A stretch of 64,000 nucleotides of DNA from JAITMY01 sp031553765 (GTDB lineage: Bacteria > Bacteroidota > Bacteroidia > Bacteroidales > UBA932): positions 372,001-436,000 of the forward strand of contig JAVBKY010000002.1 of the NCBI GenBank assembly GCA_031553765.1, given 5' to 3'. Below are positions 11,301-18,052 of this stretch, one piece after another. The notes under the pieces are model-generated. The model was not told the DNA's origin. It saw only the letters and a program-made list of their open reading frames with translations, and did no database searches. Made by a program: the position numbers and the translations under genes. Numbering within the stretch: position 1 is the stretch's first letter; each line of letters begins with the position of its first letter.

Positions 11301-12685
11301 TCATGTCCGTACGCAACTTCAACATATCGTACACGCACAACGGCGAAACTACGCTCCCCGGATACAGCCCTAAAACTAACCTCATGGGTATAAACTTATG
11401 GGATTTAGGTAACACAAATTACTATGGCGCACCGGGCTTGGACTTTATCGCAGGTTCGCAAAGCGGCAATTTCTGGGGTAACTTCTTTGGCGAATCATCG
11501 CAATACATGCTCGGGCGGGCACACCGCAGCGGCTGGATTATTCCCGACACCACATTTATCAATCCGTTCTCCATGCGCATGGCAACCAACCTGTCGTACC
11601 GCACGTCCATTGAACCCATACGCGACCTGCGCATTGACCTCATAGCCACACAAACCTACAGCAGTAGTCGCATGTGGTACGACATCAACAACAACGGCAG
11701 CAGTACACCTACCGAAACGGGAGCCTATAGCATAAGCACCATAGCCATTCTTTCGGCATTTGAAAACCCCAATACGGACAACATGTACAAGTCCGATGCA
11801 TACAATAAATTCAGCAACGCGCGACTGGATGTGGCAAGGAAGTTGGAATACCAACGCGAGGGCAGGAATTTACCCCCCGACAGTACAGGATTCCCAGTAG
11901 GATATAGCGGCCTAGCACAAGATGTGCTGATTCCGGCATTCGAGGTGGGCTACTTGGGCAAGGATGTGAACAACAAAACTATTGACTATACCAAGTTCCT
12001 CTCAAAAATACCGTTGCCGAACTGGCAAATTACCTACTCAGGATTGTCGCGTATAGCTGCGCTAAAGCCTATTATCAAATCGGCGAACCTGTCACACTCA
12101 TACCGTTGCAACTACACCATAAACTCGTATACTACTAATAGTAACTTCGTGGCAAATCCCGATGGTAAAGACGAGCAGGGCGACTATTTTGCAGAGTATA
12201 GCATTGCGGCAGTCAGTCTCAACGAAGCTATTGTGTTAGGCAGCCTCGACGTAACATGGATAAACAGCCTGCAAACACGCTTTGAAGTACGCCGTAACCG
12301 CCGCGTTGATCTCAGCCTCACCAATAACCAGATTGTGGAGAACTCCGCATGGGAAGGCGTCGTAGGGTTAGGTTACACATTTGCCAAAATACCGCAAATA
12401 TTTATGTTCAGCGATAAGCAAAGTTCTACCACGAGCCTTACCCTGCGCGGAGACTTCAGCTACCGCGATGACATGAACATTATTCGTAAGCTTTCCGAAG
12501 ATACGCATCAAATTACCGACGGCCGCCGCAACATGTCGTTCAAGTTCAACACCGACTACTCCCTCATGCAGGATCTCACCCTGCGTGTGTACTTCGATTG
12601 GATTCAGAATAATCCATACGTATCAGCTGTAAACACCGCCAACATCGCCTTTGGCTTTAGTCTAAGATATGTGCTTGGAATGTAA
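5378..12685 (+). CDS. sprA: SprA/Sov-type outer-membrane translocon of the type IX secretion system
   Basis: At 2,435 residues this matches the length of SprA, the giant beta-barrel pore through which T9SS cargo crosses the outer membrane. A signal peptide covers residues 1-28 (RFLTTALLLATIVAS...VTYAA). Conserved SprA stretches include SLFGFKTELKFGHLTIES near 230, GSTYIDDFESTKMTIDL near 775, and the C-terminal barrel regions ending in FGFSLRYVLGM. The start is a TTG at 5378; no ATG lies between the ruvA stop and the signal-peptide core. The order ruvA-sprA-gcvH places it among housekeeping genes. It should serve the sorting-domain proteins encoded at 44,397 and 48,765. Confidence 0.96.
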   Translation: MNRIFRFLTTALLLATIVASTARVTYAAPADTARRWQPAVKESEMYDIEYNEKSNDYTFYNKGQGERGTPVKVMTDEEYRHYQFDNSVRNAWTARRAAETGNSARSSEGKLSQLLPDFKLPSNLFGSDLIKFNIQGAAEVIFGYNWSRTDNPTIPEEYRSHGAFDFKVNMQINASASIGDRINLNFINSTDLTFNFQDLIKINYQGEEDDIIQKIEAGNVSLPLSGSLITGSQSLFGFKTELKFGHLTIESVISEQKGQSSTINVQGGAQTNLFDITVDKYDANRHFFLAQYFGDQYNSALARLPLIQSGINITRIEVWVTNRNNRFDNARNIIALDTLGNGSTTPPSNNNPLYQLLKNNDQVRDISQTNNVLNSYGLVQGKDYEKIENARRLTVGTDYQFNTQLGYISLTNALNADEILGVAFEYTKSGTTYRVGEFYDDGISAPKALFLKLLKGTNLSPRYNTWKLMMKNIYSLDAYQLSKDNFILNVMYRDDEVGTNVPYLTEGKSKNLPLIQVLNLDNLNDAGNHYPDGKFDYIEGITVLSSGGRIIFPMREPFGRDLGTKIGYPIADKYVYNQLYDSTLVKAKQFADKNKFRLVGSYKSTSTSEIILNATDIPEGSVVVTAGGIKLIENVDYTVNYTLGRVQIINPVYLSSNVPLQVSMESLDMYSFVKKTMLGTNLKYQFSKNFNVGATILHLSEKPLTQKVAYGDEPLSNTIWGLNGSYTTEVNLLTKLVDAIPLISTKEKSNFSIQAEFAQLLPGHNSAIGKAGSTYIDDFESTKMTIDLRQYTAWSLGSTPEYVTARGNNQFGGGKNTTSSSFPLSNSYYRSNLAWYMIDPLFLRNTSSTPGYMRDDPKKYRKNHYVREVSEKEIFPNKDLIIGADANISVLNMAYYPNERGPYNYIDFSSNVEFSGKGLNSDGSLRTPKTNFGAMMRALPITDFETSNVEYIEFWMLDPFIYTRGSNAEKAKFQNGRLYFNLGDVSEDILKDSRKAFENGLPYPYDTTLVEETAWGYVPKVQSLVNTFDNNEAARALQDVGYDGMNDDQEYDFFNRKYSYMSHIRAVVTDDNAYLQFEEDPSNDNYHYYRGADYDNEKLDILSRYKKYNNSQGNSPVAKGGLSEAATTMPNTEDINKDNTLNELESYYEYFIELNPDDINPNGVGQNYITDVREVNINDADYGDYQKVNWYQFKIPIADGKAHNGIEDFKSMRFMRAFFSGLDTAVVCRFARFELVRAEWRKYNYSLLEAQEGLAQPETTSGTVDISAVSIEENSDRRPVNYLLPPGVSRIVDNTTNQQVQRNEQAMMISVTNLANGDARATYKNSTLDMREFRRLQMDVHAEAMNESRLKDNELSLFVRIGSDYRYNYYEYEIPLKLTPWGRYEETQRDIVWPDDNRLDIALNLFTDLKLERNAKIRSNTGVTLSSIYEKADGKNIVRVVGNPNLGETRVMMIGVKNPAGKKGILATDDGLPKDGIVWVNELRLTNFSEEGGWAANARIATNFADFANVSLAGSVSKAGFGSLDSRILTRSKEDAYQYDVATKFELGKFFPSKWGVTIPLGINYAESFIVPLYNPFDPDIKLQDALDKAANKHDRDSIRNATITYAMRKNINFNNVRVNGSGEKKLGPIDISNFTVGYMYNEALAHDVNTELDYKLEQRLNGIYAYSTKPFVFEPLAKNKSMKNENWKILKDFNLALYPNQYGFSTEFNDTYNEYIARSFYSGISITPIIFQEYTWSRNYTLGWDIAKSLKFNFTAQNLSRKEVKTGTEADLTLPSDAWDWRNTHYGHEFGLSYTLPLNKIPILSWTNITSSYKGGYNWDGPSVLPNPSTDPSTNIPDMGNTIGNFNSFQINGTFNLVTLYGKSSFLKEVNQEFEGRSNKKKETRDVQYEKDKLTLNKGKKVLIKHDLKATGVRIKVLNESGREIKVETETVNDRSLYVKSSETVRNVKVVVTGKVPVSENPAVYMGKLGLRLLMSVRNFNISYTHNGETTLPGYSPKTNLMGINLWDLGNTNYYGAPGLDFIAGSQSGNFWGNFFGESSQYMLGRAHRSGWIIPDTTFINPFSMRMATNLSYRTSIEPIRDLRIDLIATQTYSSSRMWYDINNNGSSTPTETGAYSISTIAILSAFENPNTDNMYKSDAYNKFSNARLDVARKLEYQREGRNLPPDSTGFPVGYSGLAQDVLIPAFEVGYLGKDVNNKTIDYTKFLSKIPLPNWQITYSGLSRIAALKPIIKSANLSHSYRCNYTINSYTTNSNFVANPDGKDEQGDYFAEYSIAAVSLNEAIVLGSLDVTWINSLQTRFEVRRNRRVDLSLTNNQIVENSAWEGVVGLGYTFAKIPQIFMFSDKQSSTTSLTLRGDFSYRDDMNIIRKLSEDTHQITDGRRNMSFKFNTDYSLMQDLTLRVYFDWIQNNPYVSAVNTANIAFGFSLRYVLGM

Positions 12686-12719
12686 ATAATTAAGAATTTC
12701 TAAAGACAAAGTATAGCAT

Positions 12720-12751
12720 TTTGCAAAGTCAGAATAATTTGGCTAATTTCG
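12720..12751 (+). promoter_or_regulatory. Probable gcvH promoter (TTTG-N20-TAATTTCG)
   Basis: A TTTG at 12720 and a near-consensus -7 element TAATTTCG at 12744 are separated by 20 nt. The -7 element differs from TANNTTTG by one base. It lies about 45 nt before the gcvH ATG. Confidence 0.4.
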
Positions 12752-12795
12752 CTTTGTGATTTTTAATTCCTAATTCTTAATTTTTAATTAAAGAA

Positions 12796-13176
12796 ATGAA
12801 TATTCCTGCTAACCTAAAGTACACCAGTGAGCACGAGTGGATTCGTATCGAAGCCGCTGACACAGCCTACATTGGCATTACCGACTACGCGCAAAGCCAG
12901 CTGGGTGATGTAGTATTTGTGGATGTTGATACCAAGGGCGAGACCATTGCTAAGGGTGAGACCTTTGGCGCTGTGGAGGCAGTTAAAACCGTTTCGGATT
13001 TGTTTATGCCCGTAAGCGGAGAGATTGTTGATTTCAATGAAGCATTAAGTAACGCTCCCGAGCTGGTTAATACCGACCCCTACGGCGAAGGCTGGATGAT
13101 TAAGGTTAAAGTAGGTAACACTGCCGAACTGAACGAACTGCTTGATGCGGTCGCCTACGAAAAAACAATAGGGTAA
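12796..13176 (+). CDS. gcvH: Glycine cleavage system H protein
   Basis: GcvH carries the aminomethyl group on a lipoyl arm between the P, T and L proteins of glycine cleavage. The 126-residue protein has the lipoylation motif VEAVKTVSDLFMP, with the modified Lys near residue 64. The N-terminus KYTSEHEWI is typical of the family. The other gcv genes are not in this window. A perfect 26-bp palindrome follows the stop codon. Confidence 0.97.
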   Translation: MNIPANLKYTSEHEWIRIEAADTAYIGITDYAQSQLGDVVFVDVDTKGETIAKGETFGAVEAVKTVSDLFMPVSGEIVDFNEALSNAPELVNTDPYGEGWMIKVKVGNTAELNELLDAVAYEKTIG

Positions 13177-13188
13177 ACCCTCAGGTAA

Positions 13189-13246
13189 GTAGCAAGAGCA
13201 AGCAGGGGCATGAAATCAAATTCATGCCCCTGCTTGCTCTTGCTAC
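13189..13246. repeat. Perfect 26-bp inverted repeat between convergent genes
   Basis: Arm 13189-13214 pairs without mismatch with arm 13221-13246 around the 6-nt loop ATCAAA. It lies between convergent gcvH and the Wzz-like gene, so it may end both transcripts. Neither side has a U-run. Confidence 0.85.
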
Positions 13247-13283
13247 CATCGCTCTTTTACCCACAGCGTAGAAGTATTTGCCA

Positions 13284-14273
13284 TTAGTGATGCTTATTCA
13301 CCACCAAGTCCCACACCTCCCTACGGTAGTGCAGCAATACAACACTCAATATCCCAATTAGCAAGAAAAGAGGAATAATTCTTTTGGCATAAAACAAAAT
13401 AGTATTGACTGGTTTTTCCAACGGAACAAATTGCTTAAGCACAATAACTGCATCAGAATACAACGCTTTTTCCGCTTCAAGATTAAGTCGCCTGCTGTAT
13501 AAGCCAAACATATAATCGTGAAATAGCTGACGATCTTGTTCGTTAAACATCAGCAGCTGACTTCCACCCAACTTTAACGAGTTATCCTTTACGTTCTTTT
13601 GATACTCGCTCCGCTGCAAGCTGTCAAGTCTAAATATCTGCACGTCCACACCAGCTAGCTCCTGATCTATGCGATACCGATGAAACTTTTCATGCTCCAC
13701 CACATATGGGTTGGCATTAATAAAGCCAAGTAGTGCATTACCAAGAAGTTCATAGTGGGATTCATTGTACACATTTGCCTCCACATAAAATACTCCCGGG
13801 GCAATACGATAGGTGCTATCCTTGACATTACGCATATACCTTTTATAGTCCAATATATCATCCGCAATGCCATCCCCATTACGGTCCACCCCATAAAATG
13901 CTTTAATGGAATGCACCTGCTTTGCCACAGAGTCGGGAATATCTAATGAGCGAGCCAACACTTCGGGTTTCAAGCCCTGCATCGGAGTAATAGCATTTAC
14001 ATAAAATGTATTATCGAGCACGTTGGCCTTTAACATGAGCAACGAAGAGTAGTAGCGCCTATCCGCCTTATACCATACAAAGGCAACAATACCGCCAATA
14101 AGCATAGCGGCAATTAACCACGGGCTTTTGCGCACAAGAAAAAGACTCACATTGCCCAGCACCTTGCCACAATACGCCAGCATCTTTCCAACGCCGGCAG
14201 CACCTCGCTCAAGCAGCTCCTTAACATCAATCTCATCCGAATGGGATTTTTTTTCACTATAGTCCTCGCTCAT
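13284..14273 (-). CDS. Wzz-like chain-length determinant family protein
   Basis: The 329-residue protein has the polysaccharide co-polymerase topology: a cytoplasmic N-terminus, a first membrane helix at about 51-68, a long periplasmic region rich in coiled coil (about 190-270), and a second membrane helix at about 298-316. Such proteins set the chain length of surface polysaccharide or O-antigen. No Wzy, flippase or glycosyltransferase genes are adjacent, so it may act with genes elsewhere. An acidic loop DRNGDGIADD at residues 130-139 looks like a calcium-binding repeat, which I would not expect in this family. The family call rests mainly on topology. Confidence 0.7.
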   Translation of the reverse strand: MSEDYSEKKSHSDEIDVKELLERGAAGVGKMLAYCGKVLGNVSLFLVRKSPWLIAAMLIGGIVAFVWYKADRRYYSSLLMLKANVLDNTFYVNAITPMQGLKPEVLARSLDIPDSVAKQVHSIKAFYGVDRNGDGIADDILDYKRYMRNVKDSTYRIAPGVFYVEANVYNESHYELLGNALLGFINANPYVVEHEKFHRYRIDQELAGVDVQIFRLDSLQRSEYQKNVKDNSLKLGGSQLLMFNEQDRQLFHDYMFGLYSRRLNLEAEKALYSDAVIVLKQFVPLEKPVNTILFYAKRIIPLFLLIGILSVVLLHYRREVWDLVVNKHH

Positions 14274-14611
14274 TTTTATTTGGTTAGGTTAAAACGAATT
14301 TAATTTTCACATAACAGAACGCTACATGAAAAAATATCATTAACACCACTTGAGCATCAACACGCAAATGTTAATACTCCGCCTCCAAAAAAAATGGTTA
14401 ATTCTTAGGATTCTATAAGCGAAACAAGACAAGTGCCTCCCACTGCTTGAGAGGCCGACAACTTCAACAATATGGCTGCCGTGAAATGTAAATAGTTGTT
14501 ACAGAGGCAGCAATATTATTATTAGAAAAAATAGAGTTTTTGACGTCGCAATTATACGACATTAAATTCGGAACTGCAAAAATTTTAACATTAGTAATAA
14601 AAGAAACGTTA
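14274..14611. other. Intergenic region without recognised genes
   Basis: This 338-bp spacer lies between two minus-strand genes. I see only AT-rich sequence and a weak GCCTC/GAGGC inverted repeat near 14435-14455. No clear promoter matching TANNTTTG, no tRNA and no convincing open frame are present. Confidence 0.5.
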
Positions 14612-15784
14612 CTACTCTACATAGAGTACCAACCCTTTCAAATACTCTCCCTCAGGGTGATAAATGCTGATGGGATGGTCTGCGGGTTGTGTCAGCTGGT
14701 GCAGTATGCGCACACCACGACCGCTATCCACCGCAGCAGAAAATACCGCGCTACGAAATTGATCCTTACTCACTACCTGCGAGCAGCTGAACGTGAATAA
14801 AACGCTACCCTTCGGCATTTGTTTTAGCGCAAGCGCATTTAAGCGGCGATAAGCTTGTAGGGCATTTTTCAATGCCCCCGCGTGCTTAGCAAAAGCAGGA
14901 GGGTCAAGCACCACCAAGTCATACTTACTGCCTATATTCTGTAAAAAATCAAAACCATCTTCGGCAATAGCCTCGTGGTTGACTTTGTCATCAAAGTTGA
15001 GCAATACGTTTTTGCTCGTTTGCTCCACCGCACGCACCGAGCTGTCCACCGAGCAAACGCTCTTGGCGCCACCACGCAGGGCATACACCGAAAAGCCACC
15101 CGTGTAGCAAAACATGTTAAGCACGTTACGCCCGTGGCTATATTTTTCAAGCAAGGCACGGTTATCACGCTGATCAAGGAAAAAACCCGTCTTTTGCCCC
15201 ACCTCCCAATCCACCTCAAACTTCAAGCCATTTTCAAGTGCAACCTCGCCTTCTTTTTTTCCAAAAAGGTAACCATCCTTAGCATCCAAATCAGCCTTGA
15301 ATGGAACGGTTGCCGAACTTTTATCGTACACCGCTTTTAATGCACCGCCATATACTTGTTGCAGCGCAGTGGAAATATCATGACGAGCAAGATACATACC
15401 CGCGCTGTGCGCCTGCATTACTGCCGTGCTTCCGTAGATATCTATAATAAGTCCGGGTAAGCCATCGGCCTCGCCATGCACCAAGCGGTAGCAGTTGGTA
15501 TGCTCGTTTATCACCATTGCCTTGCGCAAAGCGTAAGCACGCTGCAATTTTTCCTGCCAAAAAGCAACATCAATCTCACACCCCGCAAAACTCAGCATAC
15601 GCACCGCAATGCTACCCACCTGCGCGTGCCCCACGCCCATGAGTTTTTTTTCAGCCGAGTACACCTCTACCAAATCTCCCTCCTCTATTGTGCCCTCTAC
15701 GCTCTTTATCGCTCCCGAAAACACCCAGGGGTGAAAACGGAGTAAGGGTTCTTCTTTACCTTTATGTAGAAATATCTTATTCAT
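14612..15784 (-). CDS. rlmI: 23S rRNA (cytosine-C5)-methyltransferase, RlmI family
   Basis: This class I rRNA large-subunit methyltransferase (390 residues) has an N-terminal PUA domain (about 1-80, HPWVFSGAIKSVEG). The Rossmann fold includes the SAM motif VLNMFCYTGGFSVYA (about 205-220) and the catalytic-region motif VVLDPPAFAK (about 295). The C-terminus GSVLFTFSCSQVV fits RlmI/YccW, which makes m5C1962 in 23S rRNA. The exact target is inferred from the family. The upstream spacer holds a dispersed GC-palindrome repeat. Confidence 0.9.
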   Translation of the reverse strand: MNKIFLHKGKEEPLLRFHPWVFSGAIKSVEGTIEEGDLVEVYSAEKKLMGVGHAQVGSIAVRMLSFAGCEIDVAFWQEKLQRAYALRKAMVINEHTNCYRLVHGEADGLPGLIIDIYGSTAVMQAHSAGMYLARHDISTALQQVYGGALKAVYDKSSATVPFKADLDAKDGYLFGKKEGEVALENGLKFEVDWEVGQKTGFFLDQRDNRALLEKYSHGRNVLNMFCYTGGFSVYALRGGAKSVCSVDSSVRAVEQTSKNVLLNFDDKVNHEAIAEDGFDFLQNIGSKYDLVVLDPPAFAKHAGALKNALQAYRRLNALALKQMPKGSVLFTFSCSQVVSKDQFRSAVFSAAVDSGRGVRILHQLTQPADHPISIYHPEGEYLKGLVLYVE

Positions 15785-15903
15785 TTGTTTGAAATTGTTT
15801 TACGCTACGCGTTTGACAATTGTTTGAATCCAACACCACATGACAACGCGCGTTAGCGCTTCAAACAAGCTTAAACTATTTGAAACGCGCGAAGCGCATT
15901 AAA
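15785..15903. repeat. Dispersed intergenic repeat, GCGAAGCGC family (copy 1)
   Basis: This AT-rich spacer has embedded GC palindromes. It contains TTTGACAATTGTTTGAA, GCGCGTTAGCGCTTCAAAC and GAAACGCGCGAAGCGCATTA. The same words recur at 34168-34280 and 42540-42665. Confidence 0.7.
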
Positions 15904-16911
15904 CTACTTAAACCCCTGAGCTTGCAGGTGCACCGCCTCCCCATTGGGTGGAATTATCAGCGCGCCTTTTTCCTTTTCCACAATATGTCCTATCACATCC
16001 ACACGCCCAAGGTCTTTTACTTTTTCGTGCAACGATAGCGGAATGGTAAACAGCAGCTCATAATCCTCACCACCATTAAGCGCAGCAGTTACGGCATCAA
16101 AGTGCATCTCCTCTGCCATATCAAAGCATTGCTTGGCAATGGGTAGCTTATCCAAGTAGATATGCGCTCCCACGCCGGATTGCTTGCAAATATGTAGCAT
16201 ATCCGAAGCAAGTCCATCGGAAATATCAATCATGGAAGTAGGTACTACGCCCGCTTCCGCCATGTTAAGAATAGTGTTGCGTGCCGCCTCGGGCTTCAAG
16301 TAGCGCTGCACAATATACTCGTGCCCTGCCAGCTGTGGCGTTGCATTGGAATTAGCCTCAAATACCGTTTTTTCACGTTCCAGCAGTAGCAAGCCCATGT
16401 AAGCCGCGCCCAAATCGCCCGTTACGCAAATCAAATCGGTAGGCTTAGCACCGCTGCGGTAAGCAATTTTATCGGGGTCGCACTCTCCTACTACGCTTAC
16501 GTTAACGGTAAGTCCCGTGAGCGATGCGGTGGTATCGCCCCCCACTAAATCAACACCATACTGTTGGCAAGCCAAAAGCATTCCCTCGTACAGCTCGTCA
16601 ATATTTTCAACACTGAACTTTTTCGAAACGCCAAGCGAAACCACCATTTGCTTCGGCAGCCCGTTCATAGCGTATATATCAGAAAAATTCACCATAGCCA
16701 CCTTGTAACCCAAGTGCTTCATGGGGAAATATGTCAAGTCGAAGTGAATGCCTTCAAGGAAAAGGTCGGTAGTTAGCAGCGTAGATTTTTCGCTGCCCGC
16801 AATTACCGCGGCATCATCGCCAATACCTTTTACCGACGATGCGTTTTGCAGTTGCACCTTTTGCGCTATTCTATCTATCAAACCAAATTCTCCGAGTTCG
16901 CTTATGTTCAT
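15904..16911 (-). CDS. thiL: Thiamine-monophosphate kinase
   Basis: ThiL phosphorylates thiamine monophosphate to thiamine pyrophosphate. The 335-residue protein begins with LGEFGLIDRIA and has the Mg/ATP-binding motifs KGIGDDAAVI (about 29-38), LTTDLFLEGIHFD (about 46-58) and GGDTTASLTG (about 120). The C-terminal LNGGEDYELLFTI (about 280) is diagnostic. It sits in a minus-strand run with an exonuclease gene upstream, separated by about 95 bp of GATTAGGG-like word repeats. Confidence 0.95.
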   Translation of the reverse strand: MNISELGEFGLIDRIAQKVQLQNASSVKGIGDDAAVIAGSEKSTLLTTDLFLEGIHFDLTYFPMKHLGYKVAMVNFSDIYAMNGLPKQMVVSLGVSKKFSVENIDELYEGMLLACQQYGVDLVGGDTTASLTGLTVNVSVVGECDPDKIAYRSGAKPTDLICVTGDLGAAYMGLLLLEREKTVFEANSNATPQLAGHEYIVQRYLKPEAARNTILNMAEAGVVPTSMIDISDGLASDMLHICKQSGVGAHIYLDKLPIAKQCFDMAEEMHFDAVTAALNGGEDYELLFTIPLSLHEKVKDLGRVDVIGHIVEKEKGALIIPPNGEAVHLQAQGFK

Positions 16912-17007
16912 ATTTTAGGGATTGGGATTTAGAAATTAGGGGTTAGAGTTTAGAGATTGGGGATTAGGGAAACCCTAACAGGGTCTTAGTTTCGGATTGC
17001 CTATTGC

Positions 17008-17721
17008 CTACTTCTTCAGTTCCCCTGCCTTTTGCTGTGCCTTACGCATCATCGATACCCTACGGCGAGGCTTGGAAGTTACTTTTTTCGGTTTAGGTTT
17101 TTCCGAATCAATAAATGCTTCTACCGCCACAGGCGAAATTTTACCCGCACCTGCCTCTAGCAACTTCAAATATATTTCACGGCAAATCCACGCATCGGTG
17201 GCCGCATACAACTTTTGCTCGGCGGTATAGGTGGCAATAGCCCAGTTCGACGTTTGCTGCGATTTTGAAATGCGTACCTTCATCACTATGGCCGCCATTT
17301 TTTTCAGCGCCTTATCCTCTATACCATATGCCTCTGCCATTTTTTGCAGGTCAACAAAGCCCTGCGCCTTAAATGGGGCAATGCGCTGCATGCCGCGAAT
17401 ATCTTCATTAATGGCCGCGCCGATTTTAAGAATATCCTTATTTTGCATCAGCGCCGCCAGCTCCGGCGGAATACCAACCATATCTACGCGAAAAAGAAAC
17501 GCCTGCTCAGCCGATGAGAGCTGCAACAGCGACACCCCATAGCGTACACCACGCGTGAAGCTGGGGCGGGTTTCGGTATCGTAACCCAACACTTTTTCCT
17601 GTGCGAGACGCTCTACCGCCGCGGCAACATCCTCTCTCTTTTTTACCACAGTAATTTTCCCACCAAAGGCAACATATGGCAAAGCATCTATTTCTTCGTG
17701 GGTAATATGGGGAGCAAACAT
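17008..17721 (-). CDS. DEDDy 3'-5' exonuclease domain protein
   Basis: This 237-residue protein carries one RNase D/WRN-type 3'-5' exonuclease domain. The first acidic motif is LGYDTETRPSF (about 44-54), the second is GAAINEDIRGM (about 98-108), and the third is YAATDAWICREIY (about 177-189), which holds the Tyr and Asp of the DEDDy class. The C-terminus is Lys/Arg-rich (about 205-237) and may contact nucleic acid. No HRDC domain is present, so it is not a full RNase D. The substrate is unknown. Confidence 0.88.
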   Translation of the reverse strand: MFAPHITHEEIDALPYVAFGGKITVVKKREDVAAAVERLAQEKVLGYDTETRPSFTRGVRYGVSLLQLSSAEQAFLFRVDMVGIPPELAALMQNKDILKIGAAINEDIRGMQRIAPFKAQGFVDLQKMAEAYGIEDKALKKMAAIVMKVRISKSQQTSNWAIATYTAEQKLYAATDAWICREIYLKLLEAGAGKISPVAVEAFIDSEKPKPKKVTSKPRRRVSMMRKAQQKAGELKK

Positions 17722-17754
17722 TCCTAATATTGAGATTTAAAAGCATGCTGCGCG

Positions 17755-17842
17755 GTCATCCTGAGCGAAGCGAAGGATCTCCGATTCGCAGTACTCATGC
17801 AAAAGTGTTCTAACTTGAGATTCTTCGCTTCGCTCAGAATGA
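17755..17842. repeat. Inverted repeat of the CTGAGCGAAGCGAAG family
   Basis: The arm at 17755-17781 (GTCATCCTGAGCGAAGCGAA and on) pairs with the arm at 17817-17842, with about two mismatches in 27. This is a widely dispersed intergenic sequence type in Bacteroidetes genomes. It lies between the divergent exonuclease gene and korA. Confidence 0.8.
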
Positions 17843-17946
17843 CAAATACAACACACCAACATGTTATAAAATAGATTAAACAACAAATTTACTATTTTTT
17901 TCAAAATTAGCAGATTAATGCGAAACAATTTTCAGCAAAAAATTGT

Positions 17947-17954
17947 TACCTTTG
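17947..17954 (+). promoter_or_regulatory. Promoter -7 element (TACCTTTG) of the korAB operon
   Basis: This exact TANNTTTG match lies about 100 nt upstream of the korA ATG at 18053. The 90-nt leader ends in AGAAAGGATAGATAT, one of the few plausible Shine-Dalgarno-like stretches in the window. Confidence 0.55.
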
Positions 17955-18052
17955 TATGCTTTAGGCAAAATATAGAGCTTATTCCGCGCACGCAGCCATA
18001 AGGCGTTAGCAGCGCTTTCAAATTGTAAGCACTTTTTAGAAAGGATAGATAT

